Shown here: piece by piece, positions 14,302 to 20,234 of the stretch | Layout: each line of letters starts with the position of its first letter | How positions within the stretch are numbered: position 1 is the stretch's first letter | Virus record (IMG/VR): IMGVR_UViG_3300036466_000301 | Span: 1-21,545 of that record | From: a virus | DNA length: 21,545 nt | Direction: 5' to 3' (one strand) | Notes under the pieces: model-generated | What the model was told of the DNA's origin: nothing | Database searches by the model: none | What the model saw: the letters and a program-made list of their open reading frames with translations, nothing else | Program-made: the position numbers and the translations under genes

Positions 14302-14557
14302 AAACCACCATCATTAACAGTATGAGAACCAACGCACCCAGGACGAGAGTGGTGGCACCAACTGGTGGGTATATGGAATGGACGTCAGGGTCACTCAGGA
14401 ATGAGTGGAAGTCCTGAATACAGTACGGTATCCATTCTGCGCCATTCCACCACATAACCTCATCGTCTTCGGTGATGTAATGGTATTGAATAAAATCACC
14501 CGAGATACGGAAATACTCGGTGCCGACCGGCATCTGTTTTCGGATTTGGTGGGTCAT
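14294..14557 (-). CDS. Tail-anchored small membrane protein
   Basis: An 87-residue protein with a soluble, aromatic-rich domain (RISGDFIQYHYITEDDEVMW, NGAEWIPY) and a C-terminal membrane helix (about 66-86, PVGATTLVLGALVLILLMMV). This is a tail-anchored arrangement with the domain probably in the cytoplasm. The domain pattern 'DDEVMWWNGAEW' suggests a small beta fold; no family is recognised. GGAG lies 7 nt before ATG 14557, and the start overlaps the previous stop as ATGA. Confidence 0.65.
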   Translation of the reverse strand: MTHQIRKQMPVGTEYFRISGDFIQYHYITEDDEVMWWNGAEWIPYCIQDFHSFLSDPDVHSIYPPVGATTLVLGALVLILLMMVVYG

Positions 14558-14727
14558 TCATCTTCTCCACTATCTTCAATAATTAACTCACCAGCTTTCG
14601 GCTGTTCAGTTCTATTGCGCCATCCTTGGCCGATATTATCATCTAGCCACCTCTCGCAGTTTGTTCCTTGTGGCGTGTTGCTGAGAACATAGGCTAGGAG
14701 CTCCTTGACGTAATCAGTCACAATCAT
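14554..14727 (-). CDS. Small Cys-Trp motif protein, paralogue B
   Basis: A 57-residue gene found in the gap between neighbours. The protein opens MIVTDYVKELLAYVLSNTPQ and continues GTNCERWLDDN and GWRNR, ending in an acidic tail (EDSGEDE). It is clearly related to the product of 13599-13811, sharing the GTxCExWLDxN and GWRxR elements. The start overlaps the previous stop by 14 nt, with only a weak GGTG before it; its stop overlaps the next start as ATGA. Homology to its neighbour is strong evidence that both are real. Function is unknown. Confidence 0.75.
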   Translation of the reverse strand: MIVTDYVKELLAYVLSNTPQGTNCERWLDDNIGQGWRNRTEQPKAGELIIEDSGEDE

Positions 14728-15070
14728 CACCAAAAAGACGAATTAATGATTCAATCTTTGTTCCTGTTTGCTCTGCGTACTCTTTAACCCCATATCCAAC
14801 GCCGAAATAAGAATCAGATATTTCACATGCAAGCTCGCCAAAGTAGCACGTTTCATTTTCTGGAAGTGAGACGAAAATATCTCTTACTTCAACGCATCTT
14901 TGACAGGTTTTATATGATGACGGCTCACCATCCCATATTCCGCTTGAATACTCGTATTTATCACCAGCATTAATTTCATGATGACATTCGCAGCACTTAT
15001 GCTGTTTCCTTGCTTTTCTTGTTTCCTGCTTAAATGCAGCAGGCATATCGCAACTATAAAAATCACTCAT
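14714..15070 (-). CDS. Zinc-binding phage protein (two CxxC pairs)
   Basis: A 118-residue protein. KARKQHKCCECHHEINAGDK (19-38) gives Cys26 and Cys29, and YKTCQRC gives Cys56 and Cys59, together a zinc site. The sequence between them, YEYSSGIWDGEP, matches a phage family I remember with the layout 'ARKxHxCxECxxxIxxGxxYxxxxGxWDGEPxxxKTCxxC'. The C-terminal half is acidic and aromatic. GGAG lies 8 nt before ATG 15070. The role is unknown; such small zinc proteins often bind a host protein. Confidence 0.8.
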   Translation of the reverse strand: MSDFYSCDMPAAFKQETRKARKQHKCCECHHEINAGDKYEYSSGIWDGEPSSYKTCQRCVEVRDIFVSLPENETCYFGELACEISDSYFGVGYGVKEYAEQTGTKIESLIRLFGDDCD

Positions 15071-15228
15071 CTTGATAACTCCACTCTCAGCATTTCATCT
15101 AACAACGCATTGCGAGCATTACGGCACCGGTTAAGCGCTGCGCCTCGGTACTGGTTCAGGATAGCAACACTGTTGCATTCAGACAGGAATTGCCTGGCGT
15201 TGCGGTAGTTTTGGATTAGTTGGTTCAT
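15067..15228 (-). CDS. Small basic helical protein
   Basis: A 53-residue gene read from the gap. The product opens MNQLIQNYRNARQFLSECNS and continues with Arg/Asn/Ala-rich helix (RGAALNRCRNARNALLDEML), ending VELSR. It lies 3 nt after the Ala-rich gene and its stop overlaps the next start as ATGA. The sequence before the ATG, GAGCGAGTAAGCC, looks like a decayed form of the GAGGTGAGTAAGC site found in the rightward operon. I recall no family. The tight fit between two genes and the intact frame support it. Confidence 0.65.
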   Translation of the reverse strand: MNQLIQNYRNARQFLSECNSVAILNQYRGAALNRCRNARNALLDEMLRVELSR

Positions 15229-15231
15229 GGC

Positions 15232-15795
<564 letters not shown>

Positions 15796-15829
15796 AATAA
15801 AAAACACCCTCTGTTTAACGATTAATGAC

Positions 15830-15858
15830 AGTATAGTCATCATCACAGAGGGTGTAAA
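15830..15858 (-). promoter_or_regulatory. Leftward promoter before Ala-rich gene
   Basis: On the minus strand TTTACA (15858-15853), a 17-bp spacer and TATACT (15835-15830). Upstream, 15853-15880 is identical over 28 bp to 1316-1343 at the other promoter. Arms 15804-15813 and 15846-15855 (ACACCCTCTG and complement) form an inverted repeat around the -10. The transcript would start near 15823, about 28 nt before the ATG at 15795. Confidence 0.75.
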
Positions 15859-15885
15859 GGTGTTTTATAAAATTATTTTAGTTGT

Positions 15886-16179
15886 CTATCCGTCCTTTAA
15901 TACATCTATTAACCTCATAGCCTCATCACCATATACCTGAGCTCCATCCCAACACTGCACATAGGCATCATCAGTGACACCATGGCCGCAACAAGCATTT
16001 TTAACGACCTCGGGGTTGAGGGTTCCAAGGCAACCGTCGTGGCCTTCGGTTGTACTCTCTTTATTACAATGACCACACTTCCTGTCAGGATCTGATTTAA
16101 CTGACTCACCTGTGTCGCAATAAAACCACATGGTTCCTCGTAGCTCAATAGCATGGCCTCGCCAGGTATTATGTGTCAT
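15886..16179 (-). CDS. Zinc-binding phage protein (CGHC / HDGCLGTL type)
   Basis: A 97-residue protein. TWRGHAIELRGTMWFYCDTG opens it, then CGHC (Cys35, 38), EGHDGCLGTL (Cys50) and ACCGHG (Cys63, 64). I recall this exact layout, 'CGHCxxxxTxEGHDGCLGTLPxVxNACCGHG', from many phages and prophages; it should bind zinc but its function is not known to me. The ribosome site AGGGAGGTGAT, 7 nt before ATG 16179, is close to a perfect anti-16S match, so high expression is likely. It ends just before the promoter at 15858. Confidence 0.88.
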   Translation of the reverse strand: MTHNTWRGHAIELRGTMWFYCDTGESVKSDPDRKCGHCNKESTTEGHDGCLGTLNPEVVKNACCGHGVTDDAYVQCWDGAQVYGDEAMRLIDVLKDG

Positions 16180-16565
16180 AACAATATCACCTCCCTTACC
16201 TCATTAACTCGTTTAATGGCACGGTTAAGGTTATCGACACCGTCGGGCTTAACACCTGTCCGATAGTATTCCTTAACTGCGGTAATCACCGTTTCACTGG
16301 TGAAGCTGCAGATGTCAATAACCACGTCGATGTCACCGGTTTCGAGGTACTGCGACACCTTAGCAGCCATAGCGTTGACAGTGTTGACAGTGCGGTCGAA
16401 ATTGGCCTGTGGGTAACTGTTTATTGTGTATGCCAGTGCAGGGTAATACCCTTTAACGTAGTAGTCGTGCAATGACGCTATTGCCGCCTCGCTGCGTATT
16501 TTAGTAAGCTTAATCAGTTTATCGATATACTCGGACTTCTCGTGGCCTTGAACCAGGTATTGCAT
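16176..16565 (-). CDS. PapB-like regulator with the domain in duplicate
   Basis: A 129-residue helical protein. Residues 14-62 (LIKLTKIRSEAAIASLHDYY, VKGYYPALAY) follow the pattern of the PapB fimbrial regulator family: 'LIxLTxIxSExxIxALxDYxVxGxxxxxA'. Residues 80-125 (VVIDICSFTSETVITAVKEY, YRTGVKP) look like a second, diverged copy. PapB-type proteins bind AT-rich DNA and oligomerise, so this may be a phage or host transcription regulator. GAGGG lies 7 nt before ATG 16565; the start overlaps the previous stop (TAATG), and its end overlaps the next gene's start. Confidence 0.75.
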   Translation of the reverse strand: MQYLVQGHEKSEYIDKLIKLTKIRSEAAIASLHDYYVKGYYPALAYTINSYPQANFDRTVNTVNAMAAKVSQYLETGDIDVVIDICSFTSETVITAVKEYYRTGVKPDGVDNLNRAIKRVNEVREVILL

Positions 16566-16738
16566 TATAGAACCCTCTTACTCAGACGGAATCGGTTACG
16601 TAACAGTGCTATCTGCGCTTTGCCGTACTCCCGACGTGATAGACAGTCAGGTGTTTTATCACCAACACCCCAGCGTTTACCACACCGAGGGCAATACACT
16701 TCATCGTTTTCGCGGATGGTGCGGGGATGTGGTGTCAT
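16565..16738 (-). CDS. Small CxxC zinc-ribbon protein
   Basis: A 57-residue gene read from the gap. The product opens MTPHPRTIRENDEVYCPRCG and continues KRWGVGDKTPDC, giving Cys16, Cys19 and Cys31 (a three-Cys, possibly His-completed site), then a basic helical end. I recall similar short 'CPxCGKRWxxxDxxPxC' proteins in phages. GGAGG is 7 nt before ATG 16738; ATG 16741 would overlap the previous stop by 4 nt. It is the last residue-level coupling before the PapB-like gene, whose start overlaps its TAA. Confidence 0.75.
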   Translation of the reverse strand: MTPHPRTIRENDEVYCPRCGKRWGVGDKTPDCLSRREYGKAQIALLRNRFRLSKRVL

Positions 16739-17043
16739 CATCTACCCTCCCTATTACGCACCACCAGTAATGACAGTAACACCAGTGGCCAATTGAATAG
16801 CAGTGTTCTCAGGTTACCGAGCATAACACCGATGATCAGTCCTGATCGGTGATAATTATCGGTGGTCGCTAACCAATCGAATTGTAACTGAAGTAACCTG
16901 ATAACTAATCCAATACGAGTGTTATCGGTGTTAATGTGGATTATCCGTGTCATCACCAGTATCATCCATATCGATACTAACAGGGACATAGTGAGCCAAC
17001 CTGACAACCAGGCGATTATGAATGTCATGATAAAGTCTCTCAT
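16738..17043 (-). CDS. Small membrane protein
   Basis: A 101-residue hydrophobic protein with one long or two short membrane helices near the N-terminus (about 4-32, FIIAWLSGWLTMSLLVSIWM) and another near the C-terminus (71-94, GVMLGNLRTLLFNWPLVLLS), with the basic end RNREGR. The middle is polar and would sit on one side of the inner membrane. No family is recognised. Its ATG overlaps the previous stop as TAATG, and GGGAG lies about 8 nt before it. Confidence 0.65.
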   Translation of the reverse strand: MRDFIMTFIIAWLSGWLTMSLLVSIWMILVMTRIIHINTDNTRIGLVIRLLQLQFDWLATTDNYHRSGLIIGVMLGNLRTLLFNWPLVLLSLLVVRNREGR

Positions 17044-18029
17044 TACCTGTACTCCCTTCCACTTAGACCACGTTCGGCCAGGATGCGGTGCATCTCAGCG
17101 TGTTCTTTACTGGTGATCCCGGTGACGCTGCGGGTATTGCATTTATATACTCGTTCACCATTAATAGTGAGGCAGACTTTACCGTCCTCTTTATCTTTAC
17201 TGAGACATACCGATCGGCGAGTGACTACACCCTTGCTGACTTTAAAGTTACCCTCTTTACGACGGGAACACAGTGCAGCGATGTAAGCATGGCCTTTCTC
17301 GCTGACATTTATACCGCCAATGTCAGGGACGGATGTTGGTTCGTCGTATGGGAGTTGGGTGAGCCACGCATCGAATCTGCCAGCATAGTTTTCTTTGCGG
17401 AGTACAGTGGCCTGACTAGGGGCATTGGTTTTATTCTCACCAACGACCGTAACCGTTAACTTGCTACCCTGCATGTTGGTTTTAAGTCGTAGCCCATGGT
17501 TCTTAGCAATAAAATAGACCTTGCGTCTTATTGACACCCTGTTAATGTCCACAGGAATGATCATGCTGACGGTTTTCTCGCGTCTCGAAAGGATAGGTTC
17601 CAAACGTATTTTAAGGTCAAAATCATTGGTGTTGGTTATCCTTAGCATTATCTGTCTATCCTTCATCATCAGCTTAGGTTTACCACCAACATCAAGTGAC
17701 TTCATTGCGTTGTAAACAGCAGCGCGAAACGAACTTTCACCAAATCGTTTATCACCAACCAAGTTGACGTATGCGAATGATTCCTCGTTATCGTGGAACA
17801 TCTGACACAGGTGACAACCAACTAACATGGTTGCTATTTGTTTTTGGGATGGTTTAGTCAGATATGTCACCTGCTTATATTTGTCGAACATGAAATGTGT
17901 ATCAACGGAAACGATTTTATTGTTCACCATCGACTCATAATAGATGTCAGGCAACGGTGCATCAACGGTGATAATCTCACCTGGTTTCATGTTGTAAATA
18001 TCACTTATATCGTTTAAAAACACATCCAT
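17043..18029 (-). CDS. Unknown 328-residue protein, first gene of accessory operon
   Basis: A basic protein of 328 residues. ATG 18029 (MDVFLNDISD) is preferred: GAGG lies 6 nt before it, as in the primase-helicase; ATG 18041 would add four residues. Recognisable pieces are few. A central basic region reads RKVYFIAKNHGLRLKTNMQG, and the C-terminal 100 residues (GHAYIAALCSRRKEGNFKVS, ERVYKCNTRS, SKEHAEMHRILAERGLSG) are Lys/Arg-rich with scattered cysteines. It could bind nucleic acid. As the leader of the operon next to a switch region it may act early on the host or phage transcription, an inference from position only. Confidence 0.7.
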   Translation of the reverse strand: MDVFLNDISDIYNMKPGEIITVDAPLPDIYYESMVNNKIVSVDTHFMFDKYKQVTYLTKPSQKQIATMLVGCHLCQMFHDNEESFAYVNLVGDKRFGESSFRAAVYNAMKSLDVGGKPKLMMKDRQIMLRITNTNDFDLKIRLEPILSRREKTVSMIIPVDINRVSIRRKVYFIAKNHGLRLKTNMQGSKLTVTVVGENKTNAPSQATVLRKENYAGRFDAWLTQLPYDEPTSVPDIGGINVSEKGHAYIAALCSRRKEGNFKVSKGVVTRRSVCLSKDKEDGKVCLTINGERVYKCNTRSVTGITSKEHAEMHRILAERGLSGREYR

Positions 18030-18073
18030 TTCACACCTCATTTATTTAATTTCTGATTAACGGATGTAACCTT

Positions 18074-18103
18074 AACATATGTTTTGCGCTTTGGCAATTG
18101 CAA
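18074..18103 (-). promoter_or_regulatory. Weak leftward promoter candidate
   Basis: On the minus strand TTGCAA (18103-18098), an 18-bp spacer and TATGTT (18079-18074), about 45 nt before ATG 18029. Both boxes deviate from consensus. It is the best candidate for the accessory operon leader but lacks the TTTACA hexamer shared by the other three leftward promoters, so it might be regulated differently or the true promoter may lie further right. Confidence 0.35.
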
Positions 18104-18215
18104 TTAGATGTATTTTTTCTTTGGTGGGATTAATCGAAAATGTAAAAAAGGTCATTTTAAAGGTTATAAGATACAATTATTAATCGTTGTGTCATTTTAA
18201 TAAACCAATAAGTTA

Positions 18216-18243
18216 TTGATATTATTACTTTTCTTACTATACT
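18216..18243 (+). promoter_or_regulatory. Rightward promoter candidate
   Basis: TTGATA (18216-18221), a 16-bp spacer and TATACT (18238-18243). The -10 overlaps the left arm of the inverted repeat at 18239-18253. It would give a long leader of about 200 nt to the gene at 18450, so it may be a minor or regulatory start. Confidence 0.45.
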
Positions 18244-18377
18244 CTTTTAGAACACCTCCTTTAAAAAGTAGTATAAAGTAAAAATAATATAAGAAAAAAC
18301 AATATAATACAGATACAAGGATTGCGGCATTATCTGACTGTAAAACCTTTTGATAGAAAGACGTTCTAAAAGAGTAT
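18239..18377. repeat. 15-bp inverted repeat flanking promoters
   Basis: ATACTCTTTTAGAAC (18239-18253) and GTTCTAAAAGAGTAT (18363-18377) are perfect complements separated by 109 bp. One arm overlaps the -10 at 18238; the other ends 4 bp before the TTGACA at 18381. The wide spacing argues against a hairpin and for paired binding sites or a looping operator. The core AAAGAGTAT also occurs at the divergent promoters at 8708. Confidence 0.75.
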
Positions 18378-18380
18378 TCT

Positions 18381-18409
18381 TTGACACACCACAACCCTTG
18401 GTTTAGTAT
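18381..18409 (+). promoter_or_regulatory. Main rightward promoter for packaging-side genes
   Basis: TTGACA (18381-18386), a 17-bp spacer and TAGTAT (18404-18409). The -35 is perfect. Transcription would begin near 18416, about 34 nt before the ATG at 18450, which has CGGAG 7 nt upstream. Confidence 0.7.
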
Positions 18410-18449
18410 TGCAAGGGTCAGATGACACTAACGTTAACGGAGAAATCTC

Positions 18450-18608
18450 ATGACTGAAGAAAAGAAAACACCGCCTACACCTAAGACGCCGAAGAAGGCT
18501 GAGCCAGTCGGTAAAGTGGTCGAGGTGAAGCACAAAGAAAACGGTCGTACCTTTAAAGTCAGTAAAGCGTACTACGAAGCCAATGAAGGTAAGCTAGAGT
18601 TGGTTTAG
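18450..18608 (+). CDS. Small Lys/Pro-rich protein
   Basis: A 52-residue gene read from the gap. The product opens MTEEKKTPPTPKTPKKAEPV, then a compact part KHKENGRTFKVSKAYYEANE and the end KLELV. CGGAG lies 7 nt before the ATG. It is the first gene after the promoter at 18381 and stops 1 nt before the HNH gene. I recall short basic proteins of this type ahead of packaging HNH genes but no function. Its Lys/Pro/Thr start resembles the tiny frame at 12888. Confidence 0.75.
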   Translation: MTEEKKTPPTPKTPKKAEPVGKVVEVKHKENGRTFKVSKAYYEANEGKLELV

Positions 18609-18609
18609 T

Positions 18610-19011
18610 ATGAAACGTCTTTGCAGCGCTGCAGGTTGTAAAGAAATCGTCGAGGACGGTAGCTCCCGCTGTCCTCGGCACCCCCTCACTCCACCGACCA
18701 TACCTAAGCGTCGGTACTCCCACCAGTACATTAACGGTAAACGCATCTATAACACCCAGAGATGGGTTAACCTGCGTAACCGCTATGCAACCCACCAGCC
18801 ACTATGTGAACACTGCCTGAGAGCCGGTTTAAGCGTTCCAGGTGAAGAAGTAGACCATGTTCATGAACTAGAGGACGGTGGTGATCCTTGGGATTGGGAT
18901 AATCTTTCTCATCTGTGCCACTCCTGTCATAACAGAAAAAGCGCACGTGAACGGTCTAAGCGTCGTCGTAAGAAAGGTCAGAACGGATTCGGGTCGATAT
19001 CGGATTTTTGA
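18610..19011 (+). CDS. HNH endonuclease, packaging-associated type
   Basis: A 133-residue HNH nuclease. An N-terminal zinc finger is suggested by Cys5, Cys10, Cys21 and His24. The nuclease core is CEHCLRAG (Cys66, 69), EVDHVHELEDGG (Asp82, His83), DNLSHLCHSCHNRK (Asn98, Cys103, Cys106, His107), so the H-N-H triad and structural zinc are complete. The end is strongly basic (RSKRRRKKGQN). In many phages such a protein is encoded next to the terminase genes and supports DNA packaging; terminase is expected further right but is not in this window. No ribosome site is obvious; coupling from the gene 1 nt upstream is likely. Confidence 0.88.
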   Translation: MKRLCSAAGCKEIVEDGSSRCPRHPLTPPTIPKRRYSHQYINGKRIYNTQRWVNLRNRYATHQPLCEHCLRAGLSVPGEEVDHVHELEDGGDPWDWDNLSHLCHSCHNRKSARERSKRRRKKGQNGFGSISDF

Positions 19012-19023
19012 GTAACGCACTTC

Positions 19024-19052
19024 TTGTAACACCCTTTACTTAGCGTTACAAT
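19024..19052 (+). promoter_or_regulatory. Promoter of the homing endonuclease gene
   Basis: TTGTAA (19024-19029), a 17-bp spacer and TACAAT (19047-19052), 27 nt before ATG 19079. A 7-bp inverted repeat (GTAACGC 19012-19018, GCGTTAC 19043-19049) brackets the spacer and overlaps the -10, so it could be an operator or a weak hairpin ending the HNH transcript. An own promoter is usual for homing endonuclease genes. Confidence 0.55.
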
Positions 19053-19078
19053 GGGTAAAAAGCTCAGAGGGAACATTC

Positions 19079-19609
19079 ATGAATACCGCTCCAGTTTTTG
19101 ATTTTTCGTCAGTAGCAACTAATGATAAATATTTACCTTATTTCGCCAGACATTATCTCTACTGTAAGTCGAGTGGTGTTATAACTAATTTAAACGGTAA
19201 GGTGATTAAACCGGCATCCGATAAAGGGTATGTGATTCTATCCAAGAAGGTCAAAGGTAGAAACATCCGAATCAGAGGTCACAGATTGATTATGTTCATG
19301 TGTGGTCATGACATCGCCGGACATGAAGTTGACCATATCGACGGTGACCGAACCAATAACAAGTACGACAACCTTAGATTGGTTTCAAGAAGTGTTAACA
19401 GAAGGAATGCAGCAAGGTCAAGGAAAAACACGTCAGGTGTCAGTGGTGTATGCTGGCATAAATGGCAAAAAAAGTGGGAAGTCAAAGGGTTAAAATGCAC
19501 CATCGGTTATCATGATAATTTCTTTGACGCCTGTTGCACCAGAAAATCATGGGAGAACTCGCAAGAGTATTATACTGATAGACACGGTGTTGTAGATGCG
19601 AAGTATTAG
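19079..19609 (+). CDS. HNH homing endonuclease with AP2 DNA-binding domain
   Basis: A 176-residue free-standing mobile endonuclease. The N-terminal part has NTS-type repeats around GVITNLNGKVIKP and YVILSKKVKGR. The HNH core is RGHRLIMF (67-74), VDHIDGDRTNN (84-94) and YDNLRLVSRSVNRRN (96-110). The AP2 segment follows, NTSGVSGVCWHKWQKKWEVK (117-136). All core residues are present, so it is probably active. It would cut alleles lacking it and spread by repair. GAGGG lies 7 nt before the ATG. It appears inserted between the packaging HNH gene and a repeat array, with its own promoter. Confidence 0.9.
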   Translation: MNTAPVFDFSSVATNDKYLPYFARHYLYCKSSGVITNLNGKVIKPASDKGYVILSKKVKGRNIRIRGHRLIMFMCGHDIAGHEVDHIDGDRTNNKYDNLRLVSRSVNRRNAARSRKNTSGVSGVCWHKWQKKWEVKGLKCTIGYHDNFFDACCTRKSWENSQEYYTDRHGVVDAKY

Positions 19610-19610
19610 A

Positions 19611-19750
19611 AAATATCCAAACGATCCAAGTGCCAAAAATCAAAATTACACTCCTAATGGCACTTTTTCAAAAATATCCAAACGATCCAAGTGCCAAAAA
19701 TCAAAATTACACTCCTAATGGCACTTTTTCAAAAACATCCAAACGATCCA
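19611..19750. repeat. 61-bp direct tandem repeat, two copies plus a fragment
   Basis: Copies at 19611-19671 and 19672-19732 are identical; a third, broken copy (about 18 bp, one mismatch) begins at 19733. Each full unit contains AAGTGCC and GGCACTT (for copy one, 19628-19634 and 19659-19665) followed by TTT, a weak terminator-like hairpin with a 24-nt loop. The unit begins right after the endonuclease stop. Since 61 is not a multiple of three, frame shifts each copy, so it is unlikely to be coding. Confidence 0.9.
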
Positions 19751-19876
19751 GGTATGGGTATTTCGGATTTTGTTCAGCGACGATCCAGGTGTGGGTTTTT
19801 CGGATTTTGTTCAGCGACGATCCAGGTGTGGGTTTTTCAAAAATCAAAAAGCCGATCCAGGTGTGGGTATTTCGGA
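19744..19876. repeat. 37-bp repeat, about four copies, last two degenerate
   Basis: Units begin CGATCCAGGT at 19744, 19781, 19818 and about 19853. The first two are full 37-bp copies differing at two bases, sharing CGGATTTTGTTCAGCGA at their ends. The third swaps its end for TCAAAAATCAAAAAG, which echoes the 61-bp unit; the fourth runs into the 9-bp array. Each carries GATC and CCAGG together. The mosaic suggests template switching or unequal recombination between repeats. Confidence 0.8.
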
Positions 19877-20047
19877 TCCTGGCTACCCTGGTTGCCCTGG
19901 TTGCCCTGGTTGCCCTGGTTGCCCTGGTTACCCTGGTTACCCTGGTTGCCCTGGTTGCCCTGGTTGCCCTGGTTACCCTGGTTACCCTGGTTACCCTGGT
20001 TACCCTGGTTGCCCTGGTTGCCCTGGTTGCCCTGGTTACCCTGGTCA
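19877..20047. repeat. 9-bp minisatellite, about 19 units
   Basis: Unit CCCTGGTTG or CCCTGGTTA is repeated without a break from 19886 to 20047 (18 units), with a degenerate first unit at 19877. The last base alternates in blocks (4 G, 2 A, 3 G, 4 A, 3 G, 1 A). Every unit contains CCTGG. All three forward frames are open only because the unit is nine bases with no stop; a Gly-Pro-Tyr/Cys frame looks collagen-like but has no ATG. Confidence 0.92.
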
Positions 20048-20234
20048 ATTATCGGCTGTTTCTAAGTCATTGTAAAATCAGGTAAAATCGTAATATTTGT
20101 GTGTTCTTATCCTTTTAATTCGTATTTTTTTAGATTTCGTATTGACTCTTTTCTCAAAATAAGTGATTGTTACCACATCGAAACGGAATGTTTTCGAAAA
20201 CAAATTTTTTAAAATGTTTTTAATAGGTGACAAC
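20048..20234. other. AT-rich gap, promoter uncertain
   Basis: 187 bases between the repeat array and the next gene. A perfect 14-bp palindrome TGTTTTCGAAAACA lies at 20189-20202, about 33 bp before ATG 20235, a plausible operator. TTGACT at 20142 has no good -10 at normal spacing. A reading frame extends upstream to 20163, but the ribosome site AGGTGA at 20225-20230 places the start at 20235. Confidence 0.5.

Larger units (their letters stand above)
18042..18449. other. AT-rich divergent control region, no gene seen
   Basis: About 408 bases between leftward and rightward operons. No credible gene: the longest minus frame (18197-18394) is AT-biased with no ribosome site. It holds a weak leftward promoter (18074-18103), two rightward promoter candidates (18216-18243, 18381-18409) and a 15-bp inverted repeat whose arms touch both of the latter. 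GTCATTTTAA occurs twice (about 18152 and 18191). The low GC content and repeats could also suit a replication or packaging region, but no iterons are evident. Confidence 0.6.

Noticed and set aside
18197-18394. 65-residue minus-strand frame in the switch region
   Set aside because: It lies in AT-rich DNA full of promoter-like sequence, has no ribosome site, and its composition (Phe/Tyr/Leu/Ile/Asn) is what random AT-rich DNA gives.
19611-19750. CRISPR-like direct repeats
   Set aside because: Repeats are head to tail with no unique spacers and no cas genes nearby.
19770-20075. Collagen-like Gly-Pro-Tyr/Cys frame across the 9-bp array
   Set aside because: No ATG and no ribosome site; all three forward frames stay open because a 9-bp unit without stops repeats. 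The frame upstream is closed by a stop at 19716.
19630-20085. 151-residue frame across all three repeat families
   Set aside because: It crosses 61-bp units that shift frame each copy, starts at a non-ATG codon without a ribosome site, and its peptide only reflects the repeats.
20142-20171. Promoter with -35 TTGACT before the HTH-like gene
   Set aside because: No acceptable -10 hexamer is found 15-19 bp downstream.
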